DNA of 36,380 nucleotides, from positions 106,851-143,230 of the forward strand of contig NZ_LLYB01000046.1 in NCBI RefSeq assembly GCF_001440475.1, written 5' to 3'. This document shows positions 1 to 8,027 of this stretch, one piece after another. The DNA is from Bradyrhizobium lablabi (lineage in GTDB: Bacteria; Pseudomonadota; Alphaproteobacteria; Rhizobiales; Xanthobacteraceae). The notes beneath the pieces are model-generated. The model did not search any database and had not been told where the DNA came from. It worked only from the letters and a program-made list of their open reading frames with translations. Positions within the stretch are counted from its first letter, which is position 1; the number at the start of each line of letters is the position of its first letter. A program made the position numbers and the translations under genes.

Positions 1-695
1 TCCTCGACAGACCGCGCCAGCAGGCCCAGATGCGCCATGCGGGGGACCAGCACGTTCGATCCCCGCATGCTGGTGAAACCGAGCGATGGCTTGAAGCCGA
101 ACGCGCCGCAAAACGAAGCTGGCAGCGTCGTGGATGCCGTGTGCTGCGTGCCGAGCGTCAGCGGAACCATGTGATCGACGACGGCCGCCGCGGAGCCCGC
201 CGACGACACGCCGGGTGACCGCGACAGATCCAACGGATTACGCGTCGGGCTGGGATGGTACATTCCGAATTCGGACGTGGTGGTCTTGCCGACGATGAGC
301 GCCCCGGCCCGGTGCAGCACACCGACGGCTTCCGCGTCTTCCGCCGGCCGGCGACCACGCAAGCTTGCGCTGCCGTATTCGGACGGCATGTCGCTTGTAT
401 CGAACACGTCCTTCACGCCGATTGGCAGACCATGCAACGGGCCGAGCGGGAGTCCCGCGGCCTGCCATTCATCTGCCACCCGCGCACGTTTCCGCGCCAC
501 ATCGGCATCCAGAAAGCTCCAGGCCTTCACCTGCGGTTCGCGAACGGCAATCCGCGCGAGGCAGGCTTCCATCACCAATGTCGCCGTTATCAGGCGATCG
601 CGGATCGCAGTGACGATCGTGCGTGCCGACAATTCGTTCAATCGCTGGCTATTCGAAGCGAGCGCCGGCCTCTGGATAGCCAAAGCGTCGTTCAT
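1..695 (-). CDS. Amidase-signature family hydrolase, N-terminal part (runs off the window)
   Basis: About 231 residues are visible; the 3' part lies beyond base 1. The reading starts MNDALAIQRP at 695 and shows the amidase-signature fold: a GVKDVFD segment carrying the first catalytic Lys, an SSAGSAAA loop with the cis-Ser, and GTQHTASTTLPASFCG followed by GFKPS, in which the nucleophile Ser is kept. Amidase-signature enzymes cleave C-N amide bonds through a Ser-cisSer-Lys triad. The glycine-rich nucleophile loop is unusual: the common TGGS or TAGS is TAS here, and the Arg that usually follows is replaced. Activity or specificity may therefore be altered. The start is uncertain because no good ribosome site precedes it; an in-frame GTG lies three codons upstream. 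It is transcribed divergently from the SorC-type regulator at 843, which probably controls it. The substrate cannot be told from sequence. Confidence 0.85.
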   Translation of the reverse strand, partial: MNDALAIQRPALASNSQRLNELSARTIVTAIRDRLITATLVMEACLARIAVREPQVKAWSFLDADVARKRARVADEWQAAGLPLGPLHGLPIGVKDVFDTSDMPSEYGSASLRGRRPAEDAEAVGVLHRAGALIVGKTTTSEFGMYHPSPTRNPLDLSRSPGVSSAGSAAAVVDHMVPLTLGTQHTASTTLPASFCGAFGFKPSLGFTSMRGSNVLVPRMAHLGLLARSVE

Positions 696-786
696 CCGCC
701 GCACAACAGTAATGACCCGACGATCAGCCGACGCATGGATTGTCTCCCGTTTCCAAGCTCGGCGGACAGATAGAGGCTCCCCTTAA

Positions 787-814
787 CACATTTGTGACAG
801 GTGCGGCACATTTG
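787..814. promoter_or_regulatory. Candidate operator: CACATTTG direct repeat between amidase and SorC-type regulator
   Basis: The 8-mer CACATTTG occurs at 787-794 and again at 807-814, exactly 20 bp apart (about two helical turns). The first copy extends to CACATTTGTG, itself a CACA/TGTG inverted repeat. The pair lies in the 147-bp divergent region between the amidase and the SorC/DeoR-type regulator, about 30 bp upstream of the regulator start. Function as that regulator's binding site is inferred. Confidence 0.45.
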
Positions 815-842
815 GGCAAAGTAAGCTGGGCTGTGGACAAAT

Positions 843-1895
843 ATGATGAGTTGCCATTCCGCCCCGGAAACGGGCAAACAGCGGCTCCCTGAAGCCGATT
901 GGAGGACCCGGGGCGTGTTGATTCGAGGCCCGCAAGCGGCGCCAAACGAAGGCGAATCCGGCGATGGCCGGGCCGATGCCGCGTTGGTGGCCAAGATCTG
1001 CTGGTACTATTTCCGCGAAGGGCAAACCCAGGACGCGATCGCGCAGCGGCTGAAGATGACCCGCAAGCGCGTCAACCGGATCCTCGGCGACGCCCGGGAA
1101 AGCGGTTTCGTTCAAATCACGATCGCCGACCCGTCGGGTCAGCGCACCGAGCTCGAAGAAGAACTCATCCGCAAATTCAATCTGCGTCACGCGATCGTGG
1201 TGCCGGTCCCCATGGGCGGCACCGACGTGCGCTCTTTCATCGGAGCCGCCGCCGCGCGATACGTGGCCGAGTGCCTTCCGCCGTCGGGTTCGCTGGGAAT
1301 CACCTGGGGCGGCACCATCAATGCCGCCGCCCAAAACCTGCCGCAGCGATCAGGAGACGGCACCCGCGTGGTGCTGATGTCCGGCGGGCTGGCCGAAAGC
1401 GCGCCGATCAATCCATATGACAATGCGACGATGATTGCCCGGGCGCTCGGCGCGCGATGCTATTATCTGACCGCGCCGATGTTCGCCGAGACGGCGGAGC
1501 TGAGGGATATCCTCGTCGCCAGCGAACCTGTTCGTTCCGTGCTCGCCATGGTGCCCTCCCTCGACGTCGCCCTGTTGAGCGCGATCGATCTCTCCGAGCA
1601 GTCAAAGGCGCTCGAATACGAGGTCATTTCTCGCGAAACCCGCGCCTCACTGCTTGAAGCGGGCGCTGTCGGCGATATTTGCGGTCACTACCTCGATTCG
1701 TCAGGTAAGCCGCTTGACCACCCCCTGGTACAGCGGACGATCAATCCGCCGATCGAGCACGTGCTGCAGATCAGGCACCGGATCCTCGCCGCGGGAGGCG
1801 AGCACAAGGTCCCCATTATTCGCGCCGGCCTGCTGGCGGGCTTTGGCCAGGTGCTGGTCACCGATGAGGCGGCGGCGTCCAAACTGCTGGATTGA
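843..1895 (+). CDS. SorC/DeoR-type transcriptional regulator with sugar-binding effector domain
   Basis: 350 residues. Residues ~48-90 form a winged HTH (ICWYYFREGQTQDAIAQRL, then TRKRVNRIL). The rest (~100-348) is the SorC-type sugar-binding domain, with the SLGITWGGTI segment, a central GGLAES region and a C-terminal LVTDEAAA segment. SorC proteins usually respond to phosphorylated sugars or related metabolites, and most act as tetramers on spaced operator half-sites. The family is normally ~315-330 aa, so the first ~25-30 residues may not be translated; the ATG pair at 843/846 is the longest start. It is divergent from the amidase with a direct-repeat operator candidate between them. It ends 8 bp before the convergent dehydrogenase stop at 1904. 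Its effector is unknown. Confidence 0.85.
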   Translation: MMSCHSAPETGKQRLPEADWRTRGVLIRGPQAAPNEGESGDGRADAALVAKICWYYFREGQTQDAIAQRLKMTRKRVNRILGDARESGFVQITIADPSGQRTELEEELIRKFNLRHAIVVPVPMGGTDVRSFIGAAAARYVAECLPPSGSLGITWGGTINAAAQNLPQRSGDGTRVVLMSGGLAESAPINPYDNATMIARALGARCYYLTAPMFAETAELRDILVASEPVRSVLAMVPSLDVALLSAIDLSEQSKALEYEVISRETRASLLEAGAVGDICGHYLDSSGKPLDHPLVQRTINPPIEHVLQIRHRILAAGGEHKVPIIRAGLLAGFGQVLVTDEAAASKLLD

Positions 1896-1903
1896 GGTTC
1901 GCC

Positions 1904-3340
1904 TCACCACGGCAGCGAGTAGGTTTTGATATTCGTGAAGCTCTTCATGGCTTCCAGCACGCCCTCCTTATGGCCGAGGCCGGAATCCTTGATGCCGCCG
2001 AACGGCGTTAGCTCCGTCCGGTATCCCGGAACTTCCCACACGTTGACGCAGCCGACGTCGAGGGCATCGACAAAGCGGGTGATGGTGTCGAGCCGGTCGG
2101 TGCACAATCCCGCCGAAAGACCGAAGGCGGTCGAGTTGGCGACGGCGATGATGTGTTCGACGTCGTCAGGGCAGCGAAGGATCGGCAGAACCGGGCCAAA
2201 AGTCTCTTCGCGCACCAGCTCGCAATCGGGTGGAACGTGATCCAGCAGGGTCGGCGGGTAAAGCGCGCCCTCTGGCGTATTGCCGAGCAGCAGGCGGGCG
2301 CCGCCCGCAGTTGCGGCTTGGACACGTCCGGCGATTGTCGAGGCTGCCTTTGCGTTGATGACCGTCCCCACATCCGTGTCGGGGTCCATGGGATCTCCCG
2401 CCCTGAGGCGCTTCATCAGAGAGAGGGTCGCCTCGGCAAAGCGATCGGCGACATCATCGACGACCAGGACCCGCTTGACGGCGGTGCAGCGCTGCCCGGA
2501 ATTTTTGGTCGCGCCCTGCACCGCCAACCCGGCGGCGCGGTCGAGATCGGCGTCCCCCATGACGATCAGGGGATCGTTCCCGCCGAGCTCGAGCACCAGT
2601 CTTCTGTATCCCACTCGTTCGGCGATTTTCTTTCCGGCGCTCACCGATCCCGTAAACGTCACCAGGTCGATGTCCGGGTCATTGATCATCGCGTCTCCCA
2701 GCGAACGCGGTTCGCCGGTGACCACGGACAACATCTCCGGCGGTAAACCCGCTTCATAAAGCAGTTCGGCAAGCGCGAGCGCGGTCAAGGGCGTCGCCTC
2801 CGCCGGCTTCAGCACGACCCTGTTGTTGGTCGCGATCGCCGGAGCAAGCTTGTGGCTGACGAGATTAAGCGGGTGGTTGAAGGGGGTGATCGCCGAGATG
2901 ACGCCAAGAAGCGGTGTCCTGGTCGCGAAGATACGCCTGTCCTGCGCCCCTCCTCCGATATCGCCTGCGTAGATCGCTCCATCGTCCTGGAGCACGGCTT
3001 GCGCAGCGAATGACCAGACATCCCTGGCTCGCGTTGTTTCATATAGCGAGTCTTTCAGGCACAGGCCGCTTTCCGACGTAATGAGATGCGCAAGTCGCTC
3101 CCGGTTTGCTTCGATCGCTTCCGCCGTGGCCAGGAGGATCCGTGACCGCTCACGCCTTGTGAGCCTGGGACGGAATGTCCGGGCGATTGCGAAGGCGCGC
3201 CGAACGTGCTCCGGACTCGCCTGCGGCACTGCAGCTATCACCTGACCGGTAAAGGGGTTCCGGACCTCGATGGACGATTCCGAAACGACGTTCTCTCCTG
3301 CAATCTTCATCGGGTGATAGAGACGTGTCACATCCAACAT
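1904..3340 (-). CDS. phnY: PhnY-like phosphonoacetaldehyde dehydrogenase (aldehyde dehydrogenase superfamily)
   Basis: 478 residues when started at ATG 3340, which has GGAG seven bases upstream. NAD(P)-dependent ALDH hallmarks are present: PFNHP with catalytic Asn155, VVLKPAE, FTGS at ~229-232, ELGGNDP with general base Glu251, and NSGQRCTAVKR with nucleophile Cys285. The CTAVKR segment and the C-terminal NIKTYSLPW closely recall PhnY-type phosphonoacetaldehyde dehydrogenases and related phosphonoformaldehyde dehydrogenases (from memory of the families). Predicted reaction: phosphonoacetaldehyde + NAD+ to phosphonoacetate in the cytoplasm. It is the last gene of the minus-strand PEP mutase set, so the aldehyde would come from the decarboxylase two genes upstream. 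In rhizobia PhnY is better known from 2-AEP degradation (PhnWAY), but no PhnW or PhnA is seen here. The upstream transporter frame overlaps its first 191 bp. A generic aldehyde substrate remains possible. Confidence 0.82.
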   Translation of the reverse strand: MLDVTRLYHPMKIAGENVVSESSIEVRNPFTGQVIAAVPQASPEHVRRAFAIARTFRPRLTRRERSRILLATAEAIEANRERLAHLITSESGLCLKDSLYETTRARDVWSFAAQAVLQDDGAIYAGDIGGGAQDRRIFATRTPLLGVISAITPFNHPLNLVSHKLAPAIATNNRVVLKPAEATPLTALALAELLYEAGLPPEMLSVVTGEPRSLGDAMINDPDIDLVTFTGSVSAGKKIAERVGYRRLVLELGGNDPLIVMGDADLDRAAGLAVQGATKNSGQRCTAVKRVLVVDDVADRFAEATLSLMKRLRAGDPMDPDTDVGTVINAKAASTIAGRVQAATAGGARLLLGNTPEGALYPPTLLDHVPPDCELVREETFGPVLPILRCPDDVEHIIAVANSTAFGLSAGLCTDRLDTITRFVDALDVGCVNVWEVPGYRTELTPFGGIKDSGLGHKEGVLEAMKSFTNIKTYSLPW

Positions 3341-4301
3341 CGACGGGCTCCATGTGGTGTTCGCTGACGATCGCAGGTTTCCAGGTGCGTGAAATCGTGC
3401 TCGCAGGGAGCGGCGCCTTTGACCGCCGCCATATTGCGATGGTGACACCGACGAGCATAAGGACACAGGTAACCACGACGCACGTCATGGAAGGCTCCCG
3501 TTGCAAGAGGGCAGCCGCAACCAGCGCCACGACGGGGACGAGCACGAGGCTCTGAGAGGCGATCTGCGAGGAAATGCGGCTGAGCGCGCGGTACCAGGCG
3601 ACGAATGCCAACCCGGTCGCCACGATCAAGTTGAGCGCGATAGGCCAGCCAAGTATCGGCAATTGGGTCCAGTCAAGCCGACGTTCGAGCAGCAGCGACG
3701 CAACGATGACGACTGCCCCCGCGGTCGCCAATTGAAAGACGGCACGGTGCCACGCATTGAGGTCGCCGGCCGCGCGTTTATGGATCCATGTTCCCAGTGC
3801 CCAACTGAAAGCCGCCATCGAAAGCAACGCGAGCCCCAGGATGCCATGAGATGTCGCCACCGCAATAGTGCCCGACGCCAGCATCGCAAGACCAAGCATG
3901 CCGCAGGCCAGTGCAACAACATCGACGAGCGATTGCATTTGGCGACCGATCGTCCATTCGATCGTAACGAGCCACAACGGCATCGCATAGAAGATCAGGG
4001 TGCGGGCGCCGCCATCGAGATACTCCCAGCCGACAATGGCGACCCCGAGGCCTCCGACGATTTGAGGGAGACCCACCGCGACAAGCCTGCCCTTCCCTTC
4101 ACCGCTCTGGAGTACGTCTCCGAGGCACAGGCGGACAACACCGATCGCGATGGCCCCGCCGAGCAAACAGATGCCGGTGAAAAATAACGGCGGCGAAGAC
4201 GGCAAGGCATCCTTGATCGCAAGCCAGTTCGCGCCCCAAATCACGACCACGAATGAGAGGCGACGGAAGCTGGCCAGCCTATTGACCGCCTGATGTTTCA
4301 C
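3150..4301 (-). CDS. EamA/DMT-family membrane transporter with long C-terminal extension overlapping phnY
   Basis: 383 codons from GTG 4301. The GTGA (4301-4298) overlaps the stop of the upstream decarboxylase gene, a coupled start. About ten hydrophobic helices in two repeats are visible (FVVVIWGANWLAIKDA near the N-terminus, then alternating hydrophobic blocks to VLMLVGVTIAIW at ~residue 300), as in EamA drug/metabolite transporters of ~290-310 aa. After IWRRSK the frame continues ~80 residues of hydrophilic, non-family sequence, the last ~63 codons lying out of frame inside the dehydrogenase gene. This may be genuine read-on or the result of a lost stop. The context suggests export of the phosphonate made by the neighbouring enzymes, but direction and substrate are inferred. 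Confidence 0.8.
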   Translation of the reverse strand: MKHQAVNRLASFRRLSFVVVIWGANWLAIKDALPSSPPLFFTGICLLGGAIAIGVVRLCLGDVLQSGEGKGRLVAVGLPQIVGGLGVAIVGWEYLDGGARTLIFYAMPLWLVTIEWTIGRQMQSLVDVVALACGMLGLAMLASGTIAVATSHGILGLALLSMAAFSWALGTWIHKRAAGDLNAWHRAVFQLATAGAVVIVASLLLERRLDWTQLPILGWPIALNLIVATGLAFVAWYRALSRISSQIASQSLVLVPVVALVAAALLQREPSMTCVVVTCVLMLVGVTIAIWRRSKAPLPASTISRTWKPAIVSEHHMEPVDVGCDTSLSPDEDCRRERRFGIVHRGPEPLYRSGDSCSAAGESGARSARLRNRPDIPSQAHKA

Positions 4302-5464
4302 CCGGCCACTCCCGCCGGCACGGCCTGCAGATCGAAAGCCTCCGGCTGGTTCAGCGCGATCTGGAACGCTTCCTTGTTTTCCTCCGGGCTGTGACGCGAC
4401 GTCACCCGGGGTAGCGAGCGCGCATGCGATTGATTGACCTTGCAGAGCAGGAAGTGCGGCCCCTCGGTCGACAGGCCTCGCGCAACCGCCTCGCCCAGTT
4501 CGGTACCGGTTACGCACCGGCTGACCGCCCGGTACCCGCAGGCCTTGGCGACGGCTTCGAGCGAGGAAGTTACCGAGGTGGATTCCTGCTTCCCGGTTGA
4601 GACGTAGCCTTCGTTATCGAGCACGATGTGCAGGAAATTTCGGGGAGATGCGTACCCGATCGTGGATAACACTCCCATATGCATCAGCACCGCGCCATCG
4701 CCATCGAGCGCGATCACGCGACGCGATGGATGCGCCAGCGCGACGCCGGCAGCCACCGCGCTGCAATGGCCCAGCGATCCCTGCATGTAGAAATTCTCCG
4801 GACGGTCGCTCACGCGAAATAGCTCCCGGGAGATGAACCCGGTCGTTGAGACGACGAGATCAGTGGGTCGCAGGGCTTCGCTGATCATTTCCAGGGCACT
4901 TCCGACGCTGAGCGGGTAGCCTTCCGCTTGCTGCTCGCCATTGGCGACGACGCCGAGGCCCGCCGACAGCTGACCTTTCCGGACCAGAATCGCAAACGAG
5001 ACCGATCGCTGGAATGCCTCCTCGGCCTTCAGGAGGCTTGCTGTTAAACCCTGCGGCGTCCCGTCGAACTCGCTCCACGGGATTGCCAATTGGTCGAGCA
5101 ACGCGTGGGTATTGGCACCCATGATGCGATGCTGCGGCTCGTCCTCGGGCTCGTCCGTATGTCCCCGCACAGAGATCAGAAGCAGCGTCGGAATAGAGTT
5201 GACCTGCACCAGCGATGTCAGCGGATTGATGATGTTTCCCAGTCCGGAATTCTGCAGGGCGACGACGCTTCGTCGTCCCGCCAGCGCCGCGCCGACGGCA
5301 AATGCCAGCGCGCTGCCTTCGTTCGCCGCCGGGACCGACGCAATATCGCGGTCCAGGGATACCTGCTCGAACAGATCAGCGAAATTGGAGCAAGGCACCC
5401 CGGAAAAGAACTCATATTTCTGCTGCTTCAGCAGGCCCAAGAGGGTCGTTGTCGACAAGGTCAT
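4298..5464 (-). CDS. ppd: Phosphonopyruvate decarboxylase (TPP-dependent)
   Basis: 388 residues from ATG 5464, which has GGAGG nine bases upstream; family length is ~375-400. Features of the phosphonopyruvate/sulfopyruvate decarboxylase group are GVPCSNFADLF at 22-32, the cofactor-activating Glu49 in AANEGSALA, and the TPP/Mg site GDGAVLMHMG (254-264) followed by LDNEGY with Asn284. Reaction: 3-phosphonopyruvate to phosphonoacetaldehyde + CO2, the irreversible step that pulls the unfavourable PEP mutase equilibrium. The PEP mutase gene two positions upstream makes this more likely than sulfopyruvate decarboxylase, whose partners (ComABC type) are absent. A 135-bp gap separates it from the methyltransferase gene, and its stop overlaps the transporter start by 4 bp. 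The two family functions cannot be separated by motif alone. Confidence 0.87.
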   Translation of the reverse strand: MTLSTTTLLGLLKQQKYEFFSGVPCSNFADLFEQVSLDRDIASVPAANEGSALAFAVGAALAGRRSVVALQNSGLGNIINPLTSLVQVNSIPTLLLISVRGHTDEPEDEPQHRIMGANTHALLDQLAIPWSEFDGTPQGLTASLLKAEEAFQRSVSFAILVRKGQLSAGLGVVANGEQQAEGYPLSVGSALEMISEALRPTDLVVSTTGFISRELFRVSDRPENFYMQGSLGHCSAVAAGVALAHPSRRVIALDGDGAVLMHMGVLSTIGYASPRNFLHIVLDNEGYVSTGKQESTSVTSSLEAVAKACGYRAVSRCVTGTELGEAVARGLSTEGPHFLLCKVNQSHARSLPRVTSRHSPEENKEAFQIALNQPEAFDLQAVPAGVAG

Positions 5465-5599
5465 TTCAGGTTTCCTCCCGATAGGACGATTTTTTCCGGC
5501 ACCAAGACAGAGCGGAACGTTTGGTGCCGTCAGCATCGACGACACCAGGATCAGGCGAAACGCCTTCAAGCAGCGATATTGTTCAGATAGGCGCTTGTT

Positions 5600-6673
5600 T
5601 CAGCTCGGTCTGTTGGCGAGCTTTCGTGCCGTGATGAGACTTCGGTTGCAAATCGACTTGCGATAGTCGACGTGCTGAAAGCCTGCGCCTTCCATGAGGG
5701 ACCGCATGTCCTCGAAGCTGTAGCAGCAGCCCTCATAGCTGGTGGTCAGCAGGACCGAATATTCGGCTTCCTCGACCGGCGCAGGCCCGCCTCGATCGTC
5801 CGGGTGGCAGCTGTAAACGGCCACCCGACCGCCGGGCAGCAGGCTCTGGTAGGATTTGTCCAGCAGCATCCGCACTTTTTCCGGTCCCCAATTGTGAAGC
5901 ACATGCGAATAGAGATGGAGAGAAGCGGTTTGGGGGAATGGATCGACGAACATATCTCCGGCGATCACGCGCGCTCTTGGCGCCGTCAGCTTGCGCTCGG
6001 CAAGGCATCGCGTGGCGAGTTGATCGACCGGGGGACGCTCCAATATCATCGCCGACAGATTGGGATATCGGCCCAGCAGGTGCGCGGAATAGACCCCGGA
6101 TCCTCCTGCCACATCCAGGACGGCCGTGTCGTGCGTACAATCGAGCAGGCGCACGAGCTCGGGAGCAAAAATCCGCCCACGCTCCTCCATTCCGCGCGTA
6201 TTCAGATAGGCGAAATCGTCGGTTTGCATCAGCTCGTCAAAGTTGGTCGCGCCACCACGCTCGACGTGCCACGTATCAGGTGTGTCCAGGCGTAATACGT
6301 CGTAAATCTCCCGGACAGACGATTTGTATTTCATGACGGCAACGTAGGAGGAAATGTTCTCGCTCGAGTTACGGCTCAGGTACCGCCGCGCCGATTCCGT
6401 AGCGAAAAGCTTGCCGTCGACATTGGCGATCAGTCCCCAGGACTCGAAGAGCCTGACCATCGTTCGCGTCGGCCGTTCCTTGATCTGAAAATGCCCGCGC
6501 AGCTCCGCTTCGCTCGCCGGTGTCTGGTCGAGATAGGTGAAGAGATCGAGCCATGAGACAGCCGCGATATAAAGGTCAGCCGCATAGGAACTATCGCGCC
6601 ATCGGATCACCTGGGCGATGTCAGGTGCAGGTAGCTGGTTTGGTATTGAAGCCGCTAGTGTTGAATGAAGCAT
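5600..6673 (-). CDS. SAM-dependent O-methyltransferase, winged-helix dimerisation type
   Basis: 357 residues from ATG 6673, with GGAG eight bases upstream. The N-terminal ~100 residues form the winged-helix dimerisation domain typical of acetylserotonin/caffeate-type O-methyltransferases (PF00891-like). The C-terminal Rossmann part has SAM motif I LDVAGGSGVYSAHL (186-199), GDMF (239-242) and SHVLHNWGPEKV, in which His260 matches the family's general base. It acts in the cytoplasm on a small hydroxyl or acid group using S-adenosylmethionine. Lying 53 bp downstream of the PEP mutase gene, it probably decorates the phosphonate product; phosphonate O-methylation is known in other phosphonate pathways such as dehydrophos. 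The exact acceptor, and whether methylation is on phosphonate, carboxylate or another group, cannot be told. Confidence 0.83.
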   Translation of the reverse strand: MLHSTLAASIPNQLPAPDIAQVIRWRDSSYAADLYIAAVSWLDLFTYLDQTPASEAELRGHFQIKERPTRTMVRLFESWGLIANVDGKLFATESARRYLSRNSSENISSYVAVMKYKSSVREIYDVLRLDTPDTWHVERGGATNFDELMQTDDFAYLNTRGMEERGRIFAPELVRLLDCTHDTAVLDVAGGSGVYSAHLLGRYPNLSAMILERPPVDQLATRCLAERKLTAPRARVIAGDMFVDPFPQTASLHLYSHVLHNWGPEKVRMLLDKSYQSLLPGGRVAVYSCHPDDRGGPAPVEEAEYSVLLTTSYEGCCYSFEDMRSLMEGAGFQHVDYRKSICNRSLITARKLANRPS

Positions 6674-6726
6674 GACGCGATCTCCGCATTCGAAGGGTTC
6701 TACGCTGTGGGATGAGAGTTGGAGAA

Positions 6727-7677
6727 TCACGCCTTCGCGTGACCGTTTCCGTTGCATGTCGGCAGGTATCGCTCCTCGGCGGTAGCGAGTTCGCCGTAAC
6801 GCAACAGACCAAAGACCTCGTCGAGCGTGGCGACTTCGCCTTCAATGCCGGCGATGCTTTCCTCGGCGATAATGCAGCCGCAAATGTCCCTCATCCCGGC
6901 GATCGCCGCCCGCATCGAATGGTTGGCCCAGATCACCGTGGAGATGCCGGCTTCGCGATAAGCGGAGACGGGCGTTCGATAGTATTTGGTGGGGACGATC
7001 ACGACGGGAAGCCGGTTCTGCCAGGCGGCGGCGAAAGCGAGGATCTCGTCCGCCACGCTCTTGCGCGAATGAATGAGGATGGCGTCAGCTCCGGCCTCGG
7101 CATAGGCATGGGCGCGCGCAAGCGCCTCGTCCATTCCGTGGCCTGCGATCAGCGCCTCGATCCGGGCGACGAGGACCAGGTCGTCGCCTACCGTATCTTT
7201 CACAGCGCGCAGCCGGCCCGCGAATTCGCCGGTATCGGCAAGCGGATGCCGATCGCCGACGAACGAATTCATCTTGGGAAAGCCCTTGTCCTCCAGCGCG
7301 ACGCCGCCGGCGCCGCGTTGCTGCAGCTTGCGGGCCAGGAGGCGCGCGTTGTTGAAATTGCCAAAGCCGCTGTCGCCGTCGACAAGCACCGGAAGGTCGG
7401 TCGAGTCCACCATCCGCTCGACGACATCGACGAGTTGGGTCCAGGAGGCCTCGTTGGCGTCGCGGTAGCCGAGCGAGCACGAAATTGACAGGCCCGACGC
7501 CCAGATTCCCTTGAAGCCTGCGCGCTCGGCGATGGCGCCCGACAGACCGTCGTGGGCCTCCATCAGGAAGGAGAGCTCGTGATTGCACGAAATCTGGTTA
7601 CGAAGCCTGTCCGCCGCGCGCGATGCGGCGTGGTGGTAACTGCCGTTGACGACGACTGATTGTTTTTGCGGTTGCAT
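6727..7677 (-). CDS. pepM: Phosphoenolpyruvate mutase (first committed step of phosphonate biosynthesis)
   Basis: 316 residues from ATG 7677, chosen because AAGGAG lies six bases upstream (7684-7689). It belongs to the isocitrate lyase/PEP mutase superfamily. The key evidence is EDKGFPKMNS at 129-138, matching the EDK-x5-NS signature that separates true PEP mutases from lyases and hydrolases of the family. LVDGDSGFGNFNN (98-110) supplies the Mg-binding Asp residues, and MEAHDGLSGAIAERAGFKGIW (39-59) is the usual N-terminal strand and helix. Reaction: PEP to 3-phosphonopyruvate, forming the C-P bond. The equilibrium favours PEP, so it needs the decarboxylase found two genes downstream. It is the promoter-proximal gene of the set, preceded by two 20-bp operator-like repeats (7755-7800). 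The ~20-residue N-terminal leader is longer than usual. Confidence 0.9.
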   Translation of the reverse strand: MQPQKQSVVVNGSYHHAASRAADRLRNQISCNHELSFLMEAHDGLSGAIAERAGFKGIWASGLSISCSLGYRDANEASWTQLVDVVERMVDSTDLPVLVDGDSGFGNFNNARLLARKLQQRGAGGVALEDKGFPKMNSFVGDRHPLADTGEFAGRLRAVKDTVGDDLVLVARIEALIAGHGMDEALARAHAYAEAGADAILIHSRKSVADEILAFAAAWQNRLPVVIVPTKYYRTPVSAYREAGISTVIWANHSMRAAIAGMRDICGCIIAEESIAGIEGEVATLDEVFGLLRYGELATAEERYLPTCNGNGHAKA

Positions 7678-7754
7678 GCCGAACTCCTTGAATGTCCCGT
7701 CTGCAATCATGACGATTGACTAACAACAGTTGTGACACGTTTATGCACCACGTC

Positions 7755-7800
7755 AATATCTAATTCTAGTTGATGATCGAAATATCTAATTGTAGTTGAT
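7755..7800. promoter_or_regulatory. Tandem 20-bp operator repeats upstream of pepM, with possible promoter
   Basis: AATATCTAATTCTAGTTGAT (7755-7774) is repeated at 7781-7800 with one mismatch (G for C), period 26 bp. On the coding strand of pepM the repeats lie just upstream of, and touch, a TTGACG hexamer (7756-7751) that could be a -35 box; the matching -10 is weak. Fourteen bases (TAATTCTAGTTGAT) recur exactly at 10156-10169 before the XRE gene. The rest of the 350-bp gap 7678-8027 is A/T-richer than the neighbours and holds only an ACAACAGTTGT dyad at 7723-7733. The XRE protein is the obvious candidate ligand. Confidence 0.65.
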
Positions 7801-8027
7801 CTCGAGTCGTGTGGAGCGGATGCAGTGCTACTTCAGCAATTGGTGCAACCGGGAAGCGATTCGGCCCCTGACCTCGCGCAGTCAGATCGGCACCACGACT
7901 GAGGCACAGCAGAACCGCGGGAAAAATGCCGTCACGAAAGCGTGAAGCCAACTGCTCATCGAATTTTGATGTCTATCCGAACGAGTATCACTACGATGCC
8001 GCAACTGCGCCAAATAACGAGCGTTAG

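Noticed and set aside
6727..7677. Methylisocitrate/isocitrate lyase or oxaloacetate hydrolase annotation for the PEP mutase
   Set aside because: The EDK-x5-NS signature and the adjoining phosphonopyruvate decarboxylase fit PEP mutase; lyases carry a KKCGH-type catalytic loop that is not present.
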